Positions 15,790 to 23,954 of a stretch of 40,380 nt of DNA are shown piece after piece. The DNA lies in NCBI GenBank assembly GCA_045810625.1, contig JBJMVQ010000045.1, positions 1 to 40,380 of the forward strand. The letters run 5' to 3'. Every line of letters starts with the position of its first letter. Within the stretch, counting starts at the first letter, position 1. The translations under genes were made by a program, and so were the position numbers. The notes beneath the pieces were generated by a model. The model had not been told where the DNA came from and did not search any database. It saw only the letters and a list, made by a program, of their open reading frames with translations. Origin of the DNA: JACQFZ01 sp045810625. Lineage in GTDB: Bacteria; Pseudomonadota; Gammaproteobacteria; Acidiferrobacterales; Sulfurifustaceae.

Positions 15790-17078
15790 CGGGCGTCACC
15801 TTGCAGCACAGGCCGGCGCACGGACGCCGCCTGCAATGTCAAATAGTTTAGCTTGGCGGTAAAACGCGCGCGGTCGAGGGCGCGCTGGTTCTCGAGGTAC
15901 GTGGTGAGCGCCTGCAGCACGTCGAGGTTGGTGACGAGCCCCAGCCGATATTCGCGCGACTGCACTTCGTAGTTTCGGCGCGCGGTGTCGGTCGCGCGCT
16001 CGAGCGCGGCGAGCTGCGCCCGATCGTAGACGGTGTTGTCGTAGGCCGAGCGGATCTGCTGCTCCGCCTGCCGTCGCAGCTGATTCAGCGCGAGCTCGGC
16101 CTGCGTGCGCTGCGACAGCGATTCGCGTACGCGCGACTCCAGCCCGCCGCCCGCGTAGAGCGGTACGGTCAGGGCGAGTTGCACGTCCCAGGATACGTCG
16201 CCGATCAGACCGCCCGAGCGCGCGAGATAGTAGTTGCCCGTCAGATCGACGGAGGGCAGCCGCGCGCCGCGCGCGATCGCGACGTTCTCGTCGGCGGCCG
16301 CGAGCCGCTGCTGGCTCGCGCGGAGGTCGGGACGCTCGTCGATGTTGCCGAGATAATCGGACAGCGGTTCGACTTCCGCCGGCAACGTTTCCACATCGTT
16401 CAACGGTGTGCCCGCATCGAGCCCGCTCAGGAACGCGAAGGCCTCGCGCGCCGCGCGCAATTGCGCTTGCAGCTGTTCGACCTGCGCGCGCAGCGTGCTG
16501 ATCGTGCTCTGCACCGTCAGCACTTCGCTGGTACGCGAGCGGCCGATGCGAACCCGGCTGTTCAGCTCGGCTTCACGCTTCTGGTTCTGAACGATCTCCT
16601 CTTCGAGATTGCGCAGGTCTTGCTCGGTCGAGAGAATCGTGTAGAAGTTCTGCGCCACGTCCCGGAAGAGCTGTATCTGGGCGTTGAAATAGTCCTGCGA
16701 CTGCGCGCCGATCAGCGCCTGTGTCTGACGCAATCCGGCGAACTCGCGAAATCCGCGAAACAACGGCTGCGTCACGTTGAGCCTGACCTGCGATTGCCGG
16801 TTGGCGATGGAGGAAGTCGGCAACGACCCGGCCGGTGTCGCCTCTTGTTGCGTGTAGCCGACGATGCCGTTCACGGCGGGGAATATGGTGGCGCGCGCCT
16901 GCTGATAGCGTTCCTCCGCCTGACGAATCAGCTCGACCTGTGTCGCAACGACTTCGCTGCGTTTGAGCGCGGCAGCGAAATAATCGTCGAGCGTGAGCGC
17001 GTCGGCGGCCGACGCCGGTACCGCCGCGAACGCCAGCACGATCGCCGCCGTCACAATGCCTCGCAACGCATTACGCAT
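15786..17078 (-). CDS. TolC-family outer membrane efflux protein
   Basis: A 430-residue outer-membrane channel protein. A signal peptide covers about 1-24 (IVTAAIVLAFAAVPASAA), and the mature protein begins LTLDDYFAAALKRSE, the usual start of the outer membrane factor repeat. Two structural repeats rich in long amphipathic helices are visible, with the characteristic LFRGFREFAGLRQTQA and VPLYAGGGLESRVRES segments at equivalent positions. Its position between marR and the RND gene, overlapping both, shows that it is the exit duct of that pump. Confidence 0.92.
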   Translation of the reverse strand: MRNALRGIVTAAIVLAFAAVPASAADALTLDDYFAAALKRSEVVATQVELIRQAEERYQQARATIFPAVNGIVGYTQQEATPAGSLPTSSIANRQSQVRLNVTQPLFRGFREFAGLRQTQALIGAQSQDYFNAQIQLFRDVAQNFYTILSTEQDLRNLEEEIVQNQKREAELNSRVRIGRSRTSEVLTVQSTISTLRAQVEQLQAQLRAAREAFAFLSGLDAGTPLNDVETLPAEVEPLSDYLGNIDERPDLRASQQRLAAADENVAIARGARLPSVDLTGNYYLARSGGLIGDVSWDVQLALTVPLYAGGGLESRVRESLSQRTQAELALNQLRRQAEQQIRSAYDNTVYDRAQLAALERATDTARRNYEVQSREYRLGLVTNLDVLQALTTYLENQRALDRARFTAKLNYLTLQAASVRRPVLQGDAR

Positions 17079-17508
17079 CGCTGAACAGTTCCTTCAGTAT
17101 AAGGAGACCGGTCGCGAGCGCCCGCTTGTCGCCTTCGGCGAGCGGCGCGATCCGCTCCGCGAGCTTGATGCGCAACCGCGCACGCAACCGCTCGAACTCG
17201 GCCCGGCCTTTCGCGCTCAACCCGACCAGTACCTGCCGCCGGTCCGCGGTATCGCGCCGGGACACGAGCAAGCGTCGCCGCACCAGATGGTCCACCATAC
17301 GCGACATCGCGGGCAGACTCACGCCCTGCCAGTCCGCCAGTTGTTTCTTGGTGCAGGGGTTGAGTGAAACATAACCGAGAACTCGGAACTGCGGCACGGT
17401 GAGACGCGAACCGGGCACGTCTCGCATGTATGCGCGGATAGCGGTCACAATGGGCGCGATGATGTCGAGGAGCAGCTGGCTCATCGCGGTATCTTTTGTT
17501 GTCGCCAT
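17071..17508 (-). CDS. MarR-family repressor of the efflux operon
   Basis: A 145-residue winged-helix regulator. The DNA-binding part is LTVPQFRVLGYVSLNPCTKKQLADWQGVSLPAMSRMVDHLVRRRLLVSRRDTADRRQVLVGLS, with the MarR wing signature DTADRRQ. The start is ATG 17508, after residues that lack family similarity, with a GAGG just upstream on the minus strand. It overlaps the tolC-like start by 8 bases and so heads the operon marR-tolC-RND. The perfect inverted repeat at 17534-17556, about 26 bases before its start codon, is the likely autoregulatory operator. The ligand is unknown. Confidence 0.92.
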   Translation of the reverse strand: MATTKDTAMSQLLLDIIAPIVTAIRAYMRDVPGSRLTVPQFRVLGYVSLNPCTKKQLADWQGVSLPAMSRMVDHLVRRRLLVSRRDTADRRQVLVGLSAKGRAEFERLRARLRIKLAERIAPLAEGDKRALATGLLILKELFSDA

Positions 17509-17533
17509 CGAACCCCTCGGAAGACCGGCGCAT

Positions 17534-17556
17534 TTTACTATGCACAGAATAGTAAA
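17534..17556. promoter_or_regulatory. Inverted-repeat operator for the MarR-type regulator
   Basis: TTTACTAT (17534-17541) and ATAGTAAA (17549-17556) form a perfect 8-bp inverted repeat with a 7-bp spacer, in an AT-rich patch just upstream of the marR-like gene. Its size and symmetry fit the sites of MarR dimers. The LTxxQ gene transcribed away on the other side starts about 130 bases off, so it might also be controlled. Confidence 0.7.
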
Positions 17557-17686
17557 CAATATTAACCAATTTTTGCGCCGCCGCGAGGTTGTCGGAAATC
17601 GCACCGCGGCGGCCATGGCCGTGTAAACCGCGCTGCAGGCAACGCGTTATTCACCGTGTCGTTGCTGAAATCACCAGGAGACCACC

Positions 17687-18190
17687 GTGAACGCTTACCG
17701 CACTGTCTTTGTCCGCAGCGCTGCCGCGCTTGCCGTCACTGCTTCGCTACTGGCCGTCTCGCCAACTTGGAGCCAGACCAACACGGGTAACACAACGCCA
17801 TCGCAGGATGCCGCCTCGCGCCAGGCTCATATGCAAGAGCGCGTTCAGGCCCGGCTTGATGAGTTCGCCAAGCGCCTGGAGATCACGCCGGCGCAGCAAC
17901 CCGCCTGGGACACCTATGTGAAAACGGTTCAGAACCTGATTCCCGCGAATCCGCAAACACCGCCGGCGGATGCCGACGCCGCGACGCTCCTGCGCTTTCG
18001 CGCTCAGCGCGCGAGTGAGCACGCGCAGAAGCTCACGCAGCTCGCCGACGCGACGAGCACGCTGGAACAGACTTTGACCCCCGAGCAGCGCAAAGTGCTC
18101 GACGACACGGTACGCCACTCCGGCTTCATGGGCGGCCGGGAAGGAATGCGCTCCCATCACGGGCCGATGCCGCATCGGGGTGGTCAATAG
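17687..18190 (+). CDS. Secreted LTxxQ (Spy/CpxP-like) protein 1
   Basis: A 167-residue exported protein with a signal peptide (about 1-29, ending SPTWS). Two family motifs of the Spy/CpxP group are seen, ITPAQQPAW and LTPEQRKVL, in an all-helical mature part. Such proteins are periplasmic stress or chaperone-like factors. The tail is rich in His, Gly and Met (SHHGPMPHRGG), which might bind metal. GTG 17687 is the start: CAGGAGA lies about 6 bases before it. A second, shorter relative lies 240 bases downstream on the same strand. The exact function is not known. Confidence 0.8.
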   Translation: MNAYRTVFVRSAAALAVTASLLAVSPTWSQTNTGNTTPSQDAASRQAHMQERVQARLDEFAKRLEITPAQQPAWDTYVKTVQNLIPANPQTPPADADAATLLRFRAQRASEHAQKLTQLADATSTLEQTLTPEQRKVLDDTVRHSGFMGGREGMRSHHGPMPHRGGQ

Positions 18191-18224
18191 GATCCCTGCT
18201 AATTAGTTGAGATATCGCGAACAA

Positions 18225-18249
18225 CCGGCTGCCGGTCTCCGGCAGCCGG
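18225..18249 (+). terminator. Strong hairpin after the first LTxxQ gene
   Basis: CCGGCTGCCGG and CCGGCAGCCGG form a perfect 11-bp stem around a TCT loop, 35 bases past the stop codon. The bases after it, TCCCTTTCC, contain only a short T run, so it is a weak or rho-assisted terminator, or an mRNA-stabilising hairpin. Confidence 0.5.
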
Positions 18250-18428
18250 TCCCTTTCCGGCGCGGAGCGTCGGTTCGCCGCGGACATTCGGCGCGCGCCT
18301 TGGCGGCTGCGCACCGCTGATTTATGTACAATTGACCGTTCCTTCGTTAAGGAAAGCACAGCGACGGTGGAGCGAGCGATTGCTTGCATTCACCCGGTCG
18401 AACCAACAATCAACGATAGGGAGCAACG

Positions 18429-18929
18429 ATGGTAGAACGTCACACACTTCTGTTTCGAGGATTAGTCGCGGCGATCGTCGCCGGCGCCTGGATGCTCTCG
18501 GCTCAAGCCGCCGATTCGACGGCCGACAAGAAGCCGCCCACCGCTGAAAGCACCGCGAAAAAACCGACCGATAACAAACCCGCGAACGACCCGGCTGCAC
18601 AGCTCGAGCGTCTGCGCAAGCAAACCGAAAAGCGCCTCGCGTTAATGAAAGACGAGCTGGGAATCAGCGGGTCGCAGGAGACGGCGTGGGGCGCGTATGC
18701 GCAAACCGTTCTGAATCTCGCGGGAAGCAAACTGACGCCTCCCGCTGCCGTCGGAGACGCCGCGGGAGTGGTCCGGTTCCGCGCGCAGCAGGCGGCCGAG
18801 AACGCGGACAAGCTCAACCAACTCGCCGACGCGACGACGAAACTCGAACAGGCACTGACGCCCGAGCAGCGTAAGACGCTTTATCAAATGGTCCAACCGC
18901 CGAGCGGGCCGCACGGCGGCATGCACTGA
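18429..18929 (+). CDS. Secreted LTxxQ (Spy/CpxP-like) protein 2
   Basis: A 166-residue relative of the preceding protein. It has a signal peptide (about 1-27, ending SAQA), a Lys/Pro/Ala-rich linker (about 28-58), then the LTxxQ-type helical domain with ISGSQETAW in the position of the first motif and LTPEQRKTL as the second. The segment FRAQ-AAENADKLNQLADATTKLEQ is closely similar to the partner's FRAQ-ASEHAQKLTQLADATSTLEQ, so the genes arose by duplication. An AGGGAGCA ribosome-binding site precedes the ATG. Like the first copy it ends in a Gly/His/Met-rich tail (GPHGGMH). Confidence 0.8.
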   Translation: MVERHTLLFRGLVAAIVAGAWMLSAQAADSTADKKPPTAESTAKKPTDNKPANDPAAQLERLRKQTEKRLALMKDELGISGSQETAWGAYAQTVLNLAGSKLTPPAAVGDAAGVVRFRAQQAAENADKLNQLADATTKLEQALTPEQRKTLYQMVQPPSGPHGGMH

Positions 18930-18969
18930 TCGGGAAGGAAATAAAAAGACGATCCGGCGGGCGGCGCCG

Positions 18970-19728
18970 TCAGGCGCTTCCCGCCGGTTGACCGCGCGCC
19001 AAACCCAGATAACTTTCCACGACGCGCGGATTCTCCGCCAGTTCGCCGGCGCCGCCTTGCAGGACCATGTCGCCGGTTTCCAGCACGTATCCGTAGTCCG
19101 CCACCTCGAGCGCCGCGCGCGCATTCTGCTCAACCAGAAGAATCGCGATGCCGTCGGCGCGCAAACGCACGATGACGCGGAAAATTTCCTGGACGACGAG
19201 GGGCGCGAGGCCGAGACTCGGCTCGTCGAGCAGGAGCAGCCGCGGGCGCGCCATCAACGCGCGTCCGAGCGCGAGCATCTGCCGTTCGCCGCCCGAAAGC
19301 GTCCCGGCGGCCTGACGACGGCGCTCGCGCAGGCGCGGAAAAATCCCGTAAACACGATCGAGCTCCGTGCGGAAACCCTTGTCGCCCGCCAAGTAACGGC
19401 GAAAACCGCCGAGCAGCAGGTTGTCCTCCACGCTCATCGTCGTGAACAGCTCGCGCTTTTCCGGCACGAGACACATGCCCGCGGCCACGCGTTCTTCCAC
19501 CGGGCGCCGCGCGACGGCGTCGCCGCCGTACACGATCTCCCCGCTCGCGCTGCTGTAGAACGGCAGCGCCCCCATGATGCCCCCGAGCAGCGTCGACTTG
19601 CCCGCGCCGTTCGGTCCGATCACGGTCACGATCTGGCCGACTCTCACTTCGAGACTCACGTGGTGAACCGCCTCGACCTTTCCGTATCGGATCGAGAGAC
19701 TTCTCACCGAGAGAATCGGCGCGTTCAT
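18970..19728 (-). CDS. livF: LivF-type ABC transporter ATPase
   Basis: A 252-residue ATPase of the branched-chain/hydrophobic amino-acid ABC family (HAAT). It has Walker A GPNGAGKST (near 43), the signature LSGGERQMLALGRALM, Walker B LLLLDEPSLGLAP and the H-loop region ILLVEQN. It is the distal gene of the minus-strand operon livH-livMG-livF. Its ATG is 1 base after the livMG stop. Relatives of this family also move aromatic acids, and the neighbouring catabolic genes make that more likely here than leucine uptake. Confidence 0.9.
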   Translation of the reverse strand: MNAPILSVRSLSIRYGKVEAVHHVSLEVRVGQIVTVIGPNGAGKSTLLGGIMGALPFYSSASGEIVYGGDAVARRPVEERVAAGMCLVPEKRELFTTMSVEDNLLLGGFRRYLAGDKGFRTELDRVYGIFPRLRERRRQAAGTLSGGERQMLALGRALMARPRLLLLDEPSLGLAPLVVQEIFRVIVRLRADGIAILLVEQNARAALEVADYGYVLETGDMVLQGGAGELAENPRVVESYLGLARGQPAGSA

Positions 19729-19729
19729 G

Positions 19730-21496
19730 CTAGGCGACGCCTCCGAGATAGGCTTCGAGCACGGCGGGATTTTTCTGCACGTCGGCAGGCGCACCTTCAG
19801 CGAGCTTGACCCCGAAATCCATGACGACGAGCCGCTCCGCCAGACCCATTACGAAGTCCATGTCGTGCTCGACGAGGAGAATCGTCATCCCTTGCGCCTT
19901 GAGCTGCTCCAGCCGCTGCGCGAGCGCGCGCTTCTCCTTATAACGCAAACCGGCCGCGGGCTCGTCGAGCAGCAACAGCACCGGATCGGCGCACAGCGCG
20001 CGTGCGATCTCGACCAAACGTTGTTGGCCGAGCCCGAGATTGCCTGCGGGTTCGTACAGATGCGCGCCGAGACCGACGCGTTCGAGCTGGCGCGCCGCCT
20101 CCGCGAGCAGCCGCCGCTCTTCGGCGCGATCGAGACGCAACATCGCCGCCAAGGCGCCGGCGCGCGTGCGCGGATACGCGCCGATGGCGGCGTTTTCGAG
20201 CACGGACATCCCGGGCAGCAAGCGTACGTGCTGGAATGTGCGGCCGATGCCGCGGCGCGCGATCATGCGCGCGGGCGTGCGCTCGATGCGCTCGCCGCAG
20301 AACCACACTTCGCCGCGCGTTGCCGAAGTGATTCCGCTGACGACGTCGAACAGCGTGCTCTTGCCGGCGCCGTTCGGGCCGATCAGACCGAGGATCTCGC
20401 CCGCACGCACCTCGAAGCTGACATCGTTGACGGCCACGAGCCCGCCGAATTCCTTGCGCACGGCGCGCACGGCGAAAATCGTTTCGCCGGCAGCCGGCTT
20501 CGGCCGCTGCTCGAGCACCGGCGCCGACGCGGGCGCAACGGTCCGCGGTCTTGCGGGCGGGAATCGGCGCAGCAGATACGGCCACACCCCTTCGCGCGCC
20601 ACGGCCAGCAGCCACACCATCAGCATGCCGAAGACGATGATCTCGAAATTCCCGCTCCTTCCGAAAATCGCCGGCAGGATGTCTTGCAGCTGATCTTTGA
20701 CGAGCGTGAGGATCGCGGCGCCGACGAGCGCGCCCCAGACGTAACCCGCGCCGCCGATCACCGCCATGAACAGGTACTCGATGCCTGCTTCCAACCCGAA
20801 CGGCGATGGATTGACGGCGCGCTGCATGTGCGCGAACAACCATCCGGATATGCACGCGAGCACCGCGGCGTAAACGAAGATGATCATCTTGTAGCGCGGC
20901 GGCGCGATACCGCACGACTCCGCCATGGCGACGCCGCCCCGAAGCGCGCGAATCGCGCGGCCCGGCCGGGAGTCGAGGAGATTGAGCGTCGCCCAGACCG
21001 AGAGCAGCACGATCGTCCAGATGAGATAGTAGTAGTGCCGACCGCCCAGCAGGCTCCAGCCGAACAGATGGAGCGAAGGAATACCGGTCAACCCGTCGTG
21101 ACGCCCGAGCCAGTCGAGGTTGCCGAACAAGAAGAACAGACTGATCCCCCAGGCGATCGTGCTGAGCGGAAGATACGGCCCGGAGAGGCGCAACGTCGCG
21201 GCACCGATCACGAGCGCGCTCGCCGCCGTGATCGTTGCGCCTACTGGAAGCGTGAGCCAGGGCGACACACCGTGTCGCGTCGTCAGATAAGCCGTCGTAA
21301 ACGCGCCGATACCGACAAACGCCGCCTGCCCGAACGAGATCAGACCTCCGACGCCGGTCAGCAGGACGAGTCCGAGCGCGACGATGCTGTACAGGCCGAT
21401 GTAATTGAGCTGCGTCACCCAGTACTCGGGCGTCGCCGGAATCAGCGGAATCACGGCAAGCAGCGCGACCAACACCGCCGGGAGCGCGCGCCGCAT
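19730..21496 (-). CDS. LivM-LivG fusion: ABC permease plus ATPase
   Basis: A 588-residue protein that joins two subunits normally encoded apart. Residues 1-310 are a LivM-type permease with about 8-10 hydrophobic helices and the EAA-like IGGAGYVWGALVGA. A Pro/Ala-rich linker (about 312-338) follows. Residues 340-588 are a LivG-type ATPase with Walker A GPNGAGKST (373-381), LGLGQQRLVEIARAL as the signature region and LLLLDEPAAGL as Walker B. The fusion is in frame without a stop, and the linker has no start of its own, so it looks genuine. It overlaps no neighbours but sits 1-2 bases from livF and livH. Fusions of this kind are known in some Pseudomonadota. Confidence 0.92.
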   Translation of the reverse strand: MRRALPAVLVALLAVIPLIPATPEYWVTQLNYIGLYSIVALGLVLLTGVGGLISFGQAAFVGIGAFTTAYLTTRHGVSPWLTLPVGATITAASALVIGAATLRLSGPYLPLSTIAWGISLFFLFGNLDWLGRHDGLTGIPSLHLFGWSLLGGRHYYYLIWTIVLLSVWATLNLLDSRPGRAIRALRGGVAMAESCGIAPPRYKMIIFVYAAVLACISGWLFAHMQRAVNPSPFGLEAGIEYLFMAVIGGAGYVWGALVGAAILTLVKDQLQDILPAIFGRSGNFEIIVFGMLMVWLLAVAREGVWPYLLRRFPPARPRTVAPASAPVLEQRPKPAAGETIFAVRAVRKEFGGLVAVNDVSFEVRAGEILGLIGPNGAGKSTLFDVVSGITSATRGEVWFCGERIERTPARMIARRGIGRTFQHVRLLPGMSVLENAAIGAYPRTRAGALAAMLRLDRAEERRLLAEAARQLERVGLGAHLYEPAGNLGLGQQRLVEIARALCADPVLLLLDEPAAGLRYKEKRALAQRLEQLKAQGMTILLVEHDMDFVMGLAERLVVMDFGVKLAEGAPADVQKNPAVLEAYLGGVA

Positions 21497-21498
21497 CG

Positions 21499-22539
21499 CT
21501 ATTCCTCTTCCTCTTCGACGTGCGGGGTCACGAGCGATCGCCAGAGCAGCACCGGAATGATGAGGGTGAACACGATCACTTCCTTGTACGCGCTCGCCCA
21601 GAACGACGCGAACGCTTCGAGCAGACCGACGACGAGCGCGCCGACGGCGGCGAGCGGATAGCTCGCGAGCGCGCCGATGATCGCCGCGACGAAACCTTTG
21701 AGTCCGACGAGAAAGCCGGAGTCGTAGTAGATCGTCGTCATCGGTGCGATCAGGGCGCCCGAGACAGCGCCGATCAGCGCCGCGAGCGTGAACGTGAGCC
21801 GGCCCGACAGCGTGATGCTCATACCGACCAGCCGAGCGCCGGCGCGATTGACCGCGGTGGCGCGCAGCGCCTTGCCGTACAACGTACGCTCGAAAAATAA
21901 ATAAAGCGCGACGATAAGCAGCACGCTCGCGGCGACCACGAACAGGCTTTGCCCGGAGATGCTGACCGCGCCGAGATCGAACCGCAGCGCCGCGAAGGGC
22001 GGCGTGCGCGAGCCTTCCGGGCCAAAGCACAGCAGCCCGAGCCCGATGAGGGCGAAATGCACTGCGATCGAAACGATGAACAGCACCAGCACCGATGCGT
22101 CCGCGAGCGGCTGATACGCGAGCCGGTACACGATCGGGCCGAGCGGCACCACGAGCGCGAGCATCAGCAGGAGTTGCGCGAACTGCGGCAGTCCAAGCGG
22201 CGCGAGCCAGCGCGTCGCGTAGAGCATGGCCAGCGGATAGAGCACGTAGAACGCGACCGAGCGCGGCACGCCGTGCCAGCGCCGCGCGCGCAGCGCCGCG
22301 TACAGATCGAGGGCCGCCGCCGCGAGCCCGCCGCCGACGAGCAGCCAAACCGTACCCGGCACCTGACCAAACTGCAGCGCCGCGAGCGTCAGGGCGCCGA
22401 AGGAGACGAACTCCCCTTGCGGCACGAAAATCACGCGCGTCACCGCATGAACCAGCACCAGGGCGAGAGCGAGCAGCGCGTAAATTGCACCGTTCGTGAT
22501 GCCATCCTGAATCAGAATGGCGGCGATCGTGAGATCCAC
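21499..22539 (-). CDS. livH: LivH-type ABC transporter permease
   Basis: A 346-residue inner-membrane permease of the HAAT family with about 8-10 helices. It opens LTIAAILIQDGITNGAIYALLALALVLV, the family N-terminus, and includes GLKGFVAAIIGALASYP, the cytoplasmic loop that contacts the ATPase. It is about 40 residues longer than E. coli LivH, because of extra sequence around RWHGVPRSVAFYVLYPLAMLYATRW (split here into helices). The start is placed at GTG 22539 with an AGGGGA just before it. The longer frame upstream is polar and unlikely. The acidic tail EEEEE is unusual. It is the first gene of the minus-strand operon. Confidence 0.85.
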   Translation of the reverse strand: MDLTIAAILIQDGITNGAIYALLALALVLVHAVTRVIFVPQGEFVSFGALTLAALQFGQVPGTVWLLVGGGLAAAALDLYAALRARRWHGVPRSVAFYVLYPLAMLYATRWLAPLGLPQFAQLLLMLALVVPLGPIVYRLAYQPLADASVLVLFIVSIAVHFALIGLGLLCFGPEGSRTPPFAALRFDLGAVSISGQSLFVVAASVLLIVALYLFFERTLYGKALRATAVNRAGARLVGMSITLSGRLTFTLAALIGAVSGALIAPMTTIYYDSGFLVGLKGFVAAIIGALASYPLAAVGALVVGLLEAFASFWASAYKEVIVFTLIIPVLLWRSLVTPHVEEEEE

Positions 22540-22670
22540 GGGTCCCCTGTATTTGTTTTGTGCGCGGCCGCCCGCACGAGGGCCGTCCGTGCCACCGCTC
22601 GCGCGGATATTATGCGTTTCCGCGCCGCGCGTCATGACGGGGCGCGGGCTCGCGCGTATTTTATAGGATA

Positions 22671-22699
22671 TTTACTTGACCCATCGGGTCTCTTATAGT
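22671..22699 (+). promoter_or_regulatory. Sigma70-like promoter of the binding-protein gene
   Basis: TTTACT (22671-22676) and TATAGT (22694-22699) are separated by 17 bases, a good match to -35/-10 spacing. The spacer contains the small palindrome GACCC-ATC-GGGTC (22678-22690), which could be an operator. The promoter lies in the divergent region between livH and the plus-strand aromatic genes. Confidence 0.5.
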
Positions 22700-22757
22700 G
22701 AATCGCCGCGCGTCGGCGCTTCCCACCTCTCCCGACTCAATTCCTGCAGGAGGAGCT

Positions 22758-23933
22758 ATGACTATACGAATGAAAACAAAGCGGGGCACATCGCTCCGTA
22801 ATCTCGTCCTCGTGGTCGGTGTCGCCGCCGCGTTCAGTTTGCCGGCCGCCGCAGACATCAACGTCGGCGTTTCGATATCGGCGACCGGCCCGGCGGCGGT
22901 GCTCGGCATCCCGGAAAAAAACACCGTGTCGCTCTGTCCGACGACGATCGCCGGCCAGAAAGTGAATTACCTCGTGCTCGACGACGCCACCGATCCGGCG
23001 CAAGTGACGAAGAACGCGCGTAAGTTCGTCACCGAGGACAACGCCGACTTGCTCATCGGCTCCTCCAGCACGCCCGGCGCACTCGCCATGATGGAAGTCG
23101 CTGCGGAAACCAAGACGCCGCAGCTCACGCTCGCGCCGACCCCGTACACCGATCCGGCGAAGGACAAGTGGTCCTTCCGCACACCGCAGTCGAGCGCGCT
23201 GATGGCAAAGGCGCTGGTCGACCACATGAAGGCAAACCGCGTCAAAACGCTCGGCTTCATCGGTTACGCCGACAGTTTCGGCGAAAGCTTTCTCACGGCG
23301 CTGCGCGCCGCGCTCGAAGGCAGCAACATCCAACTCGGCCCGATCGAGCGCTACAACCGCACGGACACGAGTGTGACCGGACAGGCGCTGAAGCTGTTAT
23401 CGGCCAACCCGGATGCGGTGCTCGTGGTCGGTTCGGGGACGCCCGCCGCACTACCGCAGACGACGCTCGTCGAGCGCGGCTACAAGGGCAAGTTCTATCA
23501 AAGCCACGGCGCCGTGAGCAAAGCGTTCCTGCAAGTCGGCGGCAAGGCCGTCGACGGCACGGTGTTCCCGATCGGACCGATCGTCGTCGCCGATCAGTTG
23601 CCGGATTCGCACCCGTCGAAAAAGGTCGCGCTCGATTACACCAAGAAATACGAAACCGCGTACGGCGCCGGTTCGGTGTCGTCGTTCGGCGGGCACATGT
23701 ACGACGCCTGCCAGATTCTCACGCACGCCGCACCCGCCGCCATCAAGAAAGCGAAGCCCGGAACGGCCGAATTTCGCGCGGCGCTGCGCGATGCGATCGA
23801 GAACACGCATGAAGTCGTCGGCACGCACGGCGTCTTCAACTACAACGCCAAGGACCACTACGGGCACGATGGGCGCGCACGCGTGTTGATCCGCTCCGAA
23901 AACGGCAACTGGAAGCTGATCGGTAATCACTAA
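22758..23933 (+). CDS. Periplasmic substrate-binding protein of the Liv-type ABC system
   Basis: A 391-residue type I solute-binding protein (Peripla_BP_6). A signal peptide spans about 1-31 (LVLVVGVAAAFSLPAAA). The mature part begins INVGVSISATGPAAVLGIPEKN, typical of the LivJ/aromatic-binding group, and continues with LLIGSSSTPGALAMMEVAAE and VDGTVFPIGPIVVADQLP. The start is ATG 22758, with AGGAGGAG 6-7 bases before it. The gene is divergent from livH-livMG-livF and directly upstream of a CoA ligase. In related clusters such proteins bind aromatic or phenylpropanoid acids, so a hydroxycinnamate-like ligand is inferred. Confidence 0.88.
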   Translation: MTIRMKTKRGTSLRNLVLVVGVAAAFSLPAAADINVGVSISATGPAAVLGIPEKNTVSLCPTTIAGQKVNYLVLDDATDPAQVTKNARKFVTEDNADLLIGSSSTPGALAMMEVAAETKTPQLTLAPTPYTDPAKDKWSFRTPQSSALMAKALVDHMKANRVKTLGFIGYADSFGESFLTALRAALEGSNIQLGPIERYNRTDTSVTGQALKLLSANPDAVLVVGSGTPAALPQTTLVERGYKGKFYQSHGAVSKAFLQVGGKAVDGTVFPIGPIVVADQLPDSHPSKKVALDYTKKYETAYGAGSVSSFGGHMYDACQILTHAAPAAIKKAKPGTAEFRAALRDAIENTHEVVGTHGVFNYNAKDHYGHDGRARVLIRSENGNWKLIGNH

Positions 23934-23954
23934 ACCGAAACGTCAGGAGGACGT

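Noticed and set aside
19730..21496. LivM-LivG join being a frameshift or lost stop
   Set aside because: Both halves stay in one frame with an ordinary linker and no out-of-frame restart, so a genuine fusion is more likely.
19727..21661. Long plus-strand frame over livMG
   Set aside because: Antisense shadow of the transporter fusion; the sequence is Arg/Glu/His-rich and has no recognisable domain.
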